The translations under genes were made by a program, and so were the position numbers. From Anaerolineae bacterium CG2_30_64_16 (GTDB taxonomy: Bacteria > Chloroflexota > Anaerolineae > CG2-30-64-16): 7,350 nt of DNA. Positions 7,227-7,350 of the stretch are shown one piece after another. The notes beneath the pieces were generated by a model. That model saw only the letters and a list, made by a program, of their open reading frames with translations. It made no database searches and had not been told where the DNA came from. Numbering within the stretch: position 1 is the first letter of the stretch; each line of letters opens with the position of its first letter. The DNA is taken from NCBI GenBank assembly GCA_001871755.1, contig MNXL01000286.1, forward strand, positions 5,250-12,599. The letters run 5' to 3'.

Positions 7227-7349
7227 TCATTTTTGCGCGACCCAGCGGTGGTAGAAGACGTTGAGCAACTGGACAACCTCGGCGGTCGCCTTTTCGTTCC
7301 CGGCGCGATTCGAATGGTCATCGCCGCTGGGATAAGCGGCCGTGTCACT
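7227..7349 (-). CDS. 3' end of an upstream gene, possibly SGNH/GDSL-like hydrolase (partial)
   Basis: Forty codons enter from the right edge and end at a TGA (7229-7227). The frame reads as ordinary protein: a Pro/Gly/Asp turn, then 'GDDHSNRAGNEKAT', then an amphipathic stretch 'AEVVQLLNVFYHRW' and a basic tail. The His-Ser-Asn...Gly...Ala pattern followed by a helix recalls the last block of SGNH/GDSL hydrolases, where a His-Pro-Asn turn carries the catalytic His. However, the expected Asp three residues before the His is Gly here (an Asp sits at -2 and -1), so the match is weak and the function is left open. The stop overlaps an ATG of the next gene (ATGA at 7230-7227) and is 29 nt from that gene's best start, so co-transcription is likely. 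That this is a real gene end is fairly sure; the family is a guess. Confidence 0.7.
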   Translation of the reverse strand, partial: SDTAAYPSGDDHSNRAGNEKATAEVVQLLNVFYHRWVAQK

Positions 7350-7350
7350 G

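Overview
The window is fully coding and reads entirely on the minus strand. It holds three co-directional genes, in transcription order from right to left: the last 40 codons of an unidentified upstream gene (7227-7349), a complete gene for a large secreted zinc metalloprotease-like protein (stop at 3289, preferred start 7197), and a nearly complete gene for a secreted family-5-like glycoside hydrolase (start 3239, running off the left edge at base 1). Spacing is tight. The upstream stop overlaps an in-frame ATG of the protease gene (ATGA) and lies 29 nt before its best start; the protease stop lies 49 nt before the preferred hydrolase start. No terminator or promoter-sized gap separates them, so they look like one operon.

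The two large proteins share a modular plan: signal peptide, different catalytic head, beta-rich middle domains, a short 'YLP..(G/M)K.Y(R/K)' motif, a long Thr-Pro linker, and a C-terminal DNRLRE/CBM96-like beta-sandwich module. The two C-terminal modules align without gaps over 149 residues, with 112 identities counted by hand (about 75%). The duplicated module probably brings two different enzymes (peptide bond and beta-glycan cleavage) to the same surface or polymer, for example a glycoprotein-rich or plant/microbial matrix. That role is inference.

The organism is probably a Chloroflexota bacterium (Anaerolineae/Caldilineae-like). The clues are high GC, very long secreted multidomain proteins, TPTxTPT linkers, and a YLPLxxK-type motif before the linker, which I recall as common in secreted proteins of that phylum. 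No phylogenetic marker is present, so this is a moderate-confidence guess. The many long plus-strand reading frames are antisense shadows of these genes, and no RNA genes, mobile elements or CRISPR arrays were seen.
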